From Fimbriimonas sp. (GTDB lineage Bacteria > Armatimonadota > Fimbriimonadia > Fimbriimonadales > Fimbriimonadaceae): 25,799 nt of DNA. A program made the translations under genes and the position numbers. Positions 24,328 to 25,799 of this stretch are shown here, in pieces (position 1 is the first letter of the stretch; every line of letters starts with the position of its first letter). The notes beneath the pieces are model-generated. The model made no database searches. It worked only from the letters and a program-made list of their open reading frames with translations, and had not been told where the DNA came from. Location of the stretch: assembly GCA_030447945.1 (NCBI GenBank), contig JAUJNV010000018.1:1-25799 (forward strand). Reading direction: 5' to 3'.

Positions 24328-25278
24328 TCAGGGCAGGTTGCCCGGCGGCTCGAAGCGGAGGACGCGGCCGTTGCGGAAGACGACGCTCGAGGAGAACGGC
24401 GCGGCGCCCGGGTACTCCCAGACGGACATGCGACGCATCTGGGCGAGAGGCTTGCGCAACGGGGGCCATCCGTAGGCCCAAGCCACCATATCGGGCGTCA
24501 TGCCGGGAACGGGATGGCCGGCAAGGATCGCGCGGCGGAAGCGGGGGGTCAGGCCCAGCAGCGTGCGGAAGGGGTTACTCAGGCTGAAGCGGCGCTGGAG
24601 GTCCCACTCGTCGCCTACGACGAGGTACTTCCCGGAATAGTTGCGGGGGTCCATGATCGATGCCATGTCTACCTTCGTTCCCCCACCGCTGCCGGCCATC
24701 AGCTTTGCCCGTTTGGGCATATCCAGCACCAAGAGCAGCGGGCTCGGCGCCCGGTACATGACCGGGTCCATCATCCCCCCAGAGCCCATTGGCAGCGGAA
24801 CGTTCTCGGCGTTCCGCAGGCGATGCACGCGGCGGATGCGAACAGGCTGGTCTACGGGTGCCATGAAGGTCCCCCAGGTGTCCGCCGCCGCGCCCCTGAC
24901 CTCGAGTCGCACGCCGCCGTACATCCAGGCGGACTTCCACTCGTACTTGCGACGAAGTGAGTGGAAGGCGAGCCCGGTCACAATGGGCCGTAGGAAGCTG
25001 GCGTCGCTCAGGCGTCCGCGCACTTCGCAGAAAACGGGCCCCTTGAACCCCTCCAGCCGGAAGCGCCGCCGACTCCCCGTACGCCCCTCGTAGGCGAGCT
25101 CCCGCAGCGCCATCGCCGGCGCGGGTACCCGTTTTCCCCTCTTGTCCCAAAACTTCCCGGGCCCATTACGCTGCATATACACGAACCTCTGCCCCTGGGC
25201 CTCGCCCGGAGGCGATCCTTGAATGGGCAGAAGGGCGAGCAGGCAGAGCAGCATGACGCCCGTTAGTGTCGTGACCAA
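24328..25278 (-). CDS. Secreted protein of the GMT...WA.GWP family, short form (316 aa)
   Basis: A TTG at 25276-25278 (MVTTLTGVMLLCLLALLPIQ) gives the best signal peptide; an ATG at 25252-25254 is the alternative. After it come RRFRLEGFKGPVFCEVRG, KSAWMYGGVRLEV, QPVRIRRVHRL, LLLVLDMPKRA, NYSGKYLVVGDEWDLQRRFS, SNPF and GMTPDMVAWAYGWP at 24463-24504. The C-terminus is FRNGRVLRFEPPG. It aligns with nearly the full C-terminal two-thirds of the protein encoded at 22926-24278, but lacks that protein's N-terminal beta-rich domain. No family is recognised. The frame is intact. It lies 44 bp after the kinase gene on the same strand. Confidence 0.7.
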   Translation of the reverse strand: MVTTLTGVMLLCLLALLPIQGSPPGEAQGQRFVYMQRNGPGKFWDKRGKRVPAPAMALRELAYEGRTGSRRRFRLEGFKGPVFCEVRGRLSDASFLRPIVTGLAFHSLRRKYEWKSAWMYGGVRLEVRGAAADTWGTFMAPVDQPVRIRRVHRLRNAENVPLPMGSGGMMDPVMYRAPSPLLLVLDMPKRAKLMAGSGGGTKVDMASIMDPRNYSGKYLVVGDEWDLQRRFSLSNPFRTLLGLTPRFRRAILAGHPVPGMTPDMVAWAYGWPPLRKPLAQMRRMSVWEYPGAAPFSSSVVFRNGRVLRFEPPGNLP

Positions 25279-25322
25279 GCCGTACAGTTCATGGCGTGCG
25301 CCCTCAACGCCTTCTTAAGGTC

Positions 25323-25799
25323 TCAAAGCGCACGCCGCGGCGATGACGCCAGCCATTCGACGATCACTCGGCACCGCGCCGGGTCTTCTGTGAAGCCGAC
25401 GCTCAAGCCCCACAGCCAGTAGTCCACACAGCGGACGAGGGTCCACGCCCGCGCCCGCTCCACGTCCAGCTCGGCGGCCTCCACGAGCGCTCTGAAGTGC
25501 CATTCCAAGCCGCACCCCTCCATCATCTCCTCGAGCCGCGTCCACAGCAGTTGAGCGACGCCATACTCCACGTCTCCCACGACCACCTTGGGGTCCACCG
25601 CCAGCCACGGCTACCGTTCCCCCGCGAGCACGTCCTCGTAGTGGAGGTCATAGTTCACCAGCAGATGGTCTCTTACCTCGCCGCGGGCTACTTCGCAGGC
25701 CGCGTCGAGCACCCCCCGCGGCATCGGGCGGCCATAGCGCTCCCACCGCTCGGGCAGCGAACAGGCGGAGCCGAGGGCCTCGTTCAGGGCTGCTGTGGC
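25323..25799 (-). pseudogene. Aminoglycoside/hydroxyurea-type phosphotransferase, 3' part with an in-frame stop
   Basis: The gene enters from the window edge. The frame reads ERWERYGRPMPRGVLDAA, then LLVNYDLHYEDVLAG with the kinase catalytic loop. A TAG (25611-25613) follows, then PWLAVDPKVVVGDVEYGVAQ, DVERARAWTLVRCVDYWLWG and the TGA at 25323-25325. The DLH..(N)VLAGER.PWL.IDPK order is that of the streptomycin 6-kinase/hydroxyurea kinase family (PF04655). It has Asp where most members have the metal-binding Asn after DLHYE. The TAG sits where GAG (Glu) is expected, so a single base change, or an error, explains it. The N-terminal lobe is outside the window. Confidence 0.65.

Overview
This is a GC-rich bacterial window. 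It looks like a chromosomal piece of a member of Armatimonadota, possibly near Fimbriimonadales. That placement is an inference from a solute-binding protein fused to an ABC permease, a long acyl-CoA dehydrogenase, tandem zinc dehydrogenases and many secreted proteins of no recognised family. No rRNA, tRNA, phage, insertion sequence or CRISPR array was recognised.

Layout. 1-1456: the end of a FAD-dependent oxidoreductase, two small membrane protein genes and a palindromic repeat element. 1457-4531: a fused sugar-type solute-binding protein/permease and a VapBC-like toxin-antitoxin pair, all on the minus strand. 4750-8955: acyl-CoA dehydrogenase, a Uma2 family protein, a small membrane protein and recA, closed by a strong hairpin terminator. 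9102-11649: a secreted protein with an STN-like N-terminus and a membrane protein. 11700-16668, minus strand: two overlapping zinc-dependent dehydrogenases, a cupin, an M48 metalloprotease, prfA, then a 200-bp inverted-repeat element. 16839-22587, mostly plus strand: an SRPBCC protein, an RsmC-like methyltransferase, a convergent MerR regulator, a large M14 carboxypeptidase and two helical-repeat proteins. 22609-25799, minus strand: an aminoglycoside/hydroxyurea-type kinase followed by three tandem secreted paralogues that share a GMT...WA.GWP motif.

Sequence quality. Thirteen genes are broken by frameshifts or a stop (vapC, Uma2, recA, prfA, M48, cupin end, SRPBCC, methyltransferase, MerR, M14, one helical-repeat protein, the smallest paralogue and the kinase). 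Others of equal or greater length (fused transporter, acyl-CoA dehydrogenase, both dehydrogenases, STN protein) are fully open. Since recA and prfA are normally intact single-copy genes, I think most breaks are assembly or read errors. Genes typed 'pseudogene' here have a broken frame in this sequence; biological inactivation is not implied.

Most unusual signals. (1) Four separate inverted repeats built from iterated 7-8 base units, each locus with its own unit; one lies in frame inside a dehydrogenase gene. (2) The three-gene paralogue array of an unrecognised secreted family. (3) Two longer inverted-repeat elements near gene ends.
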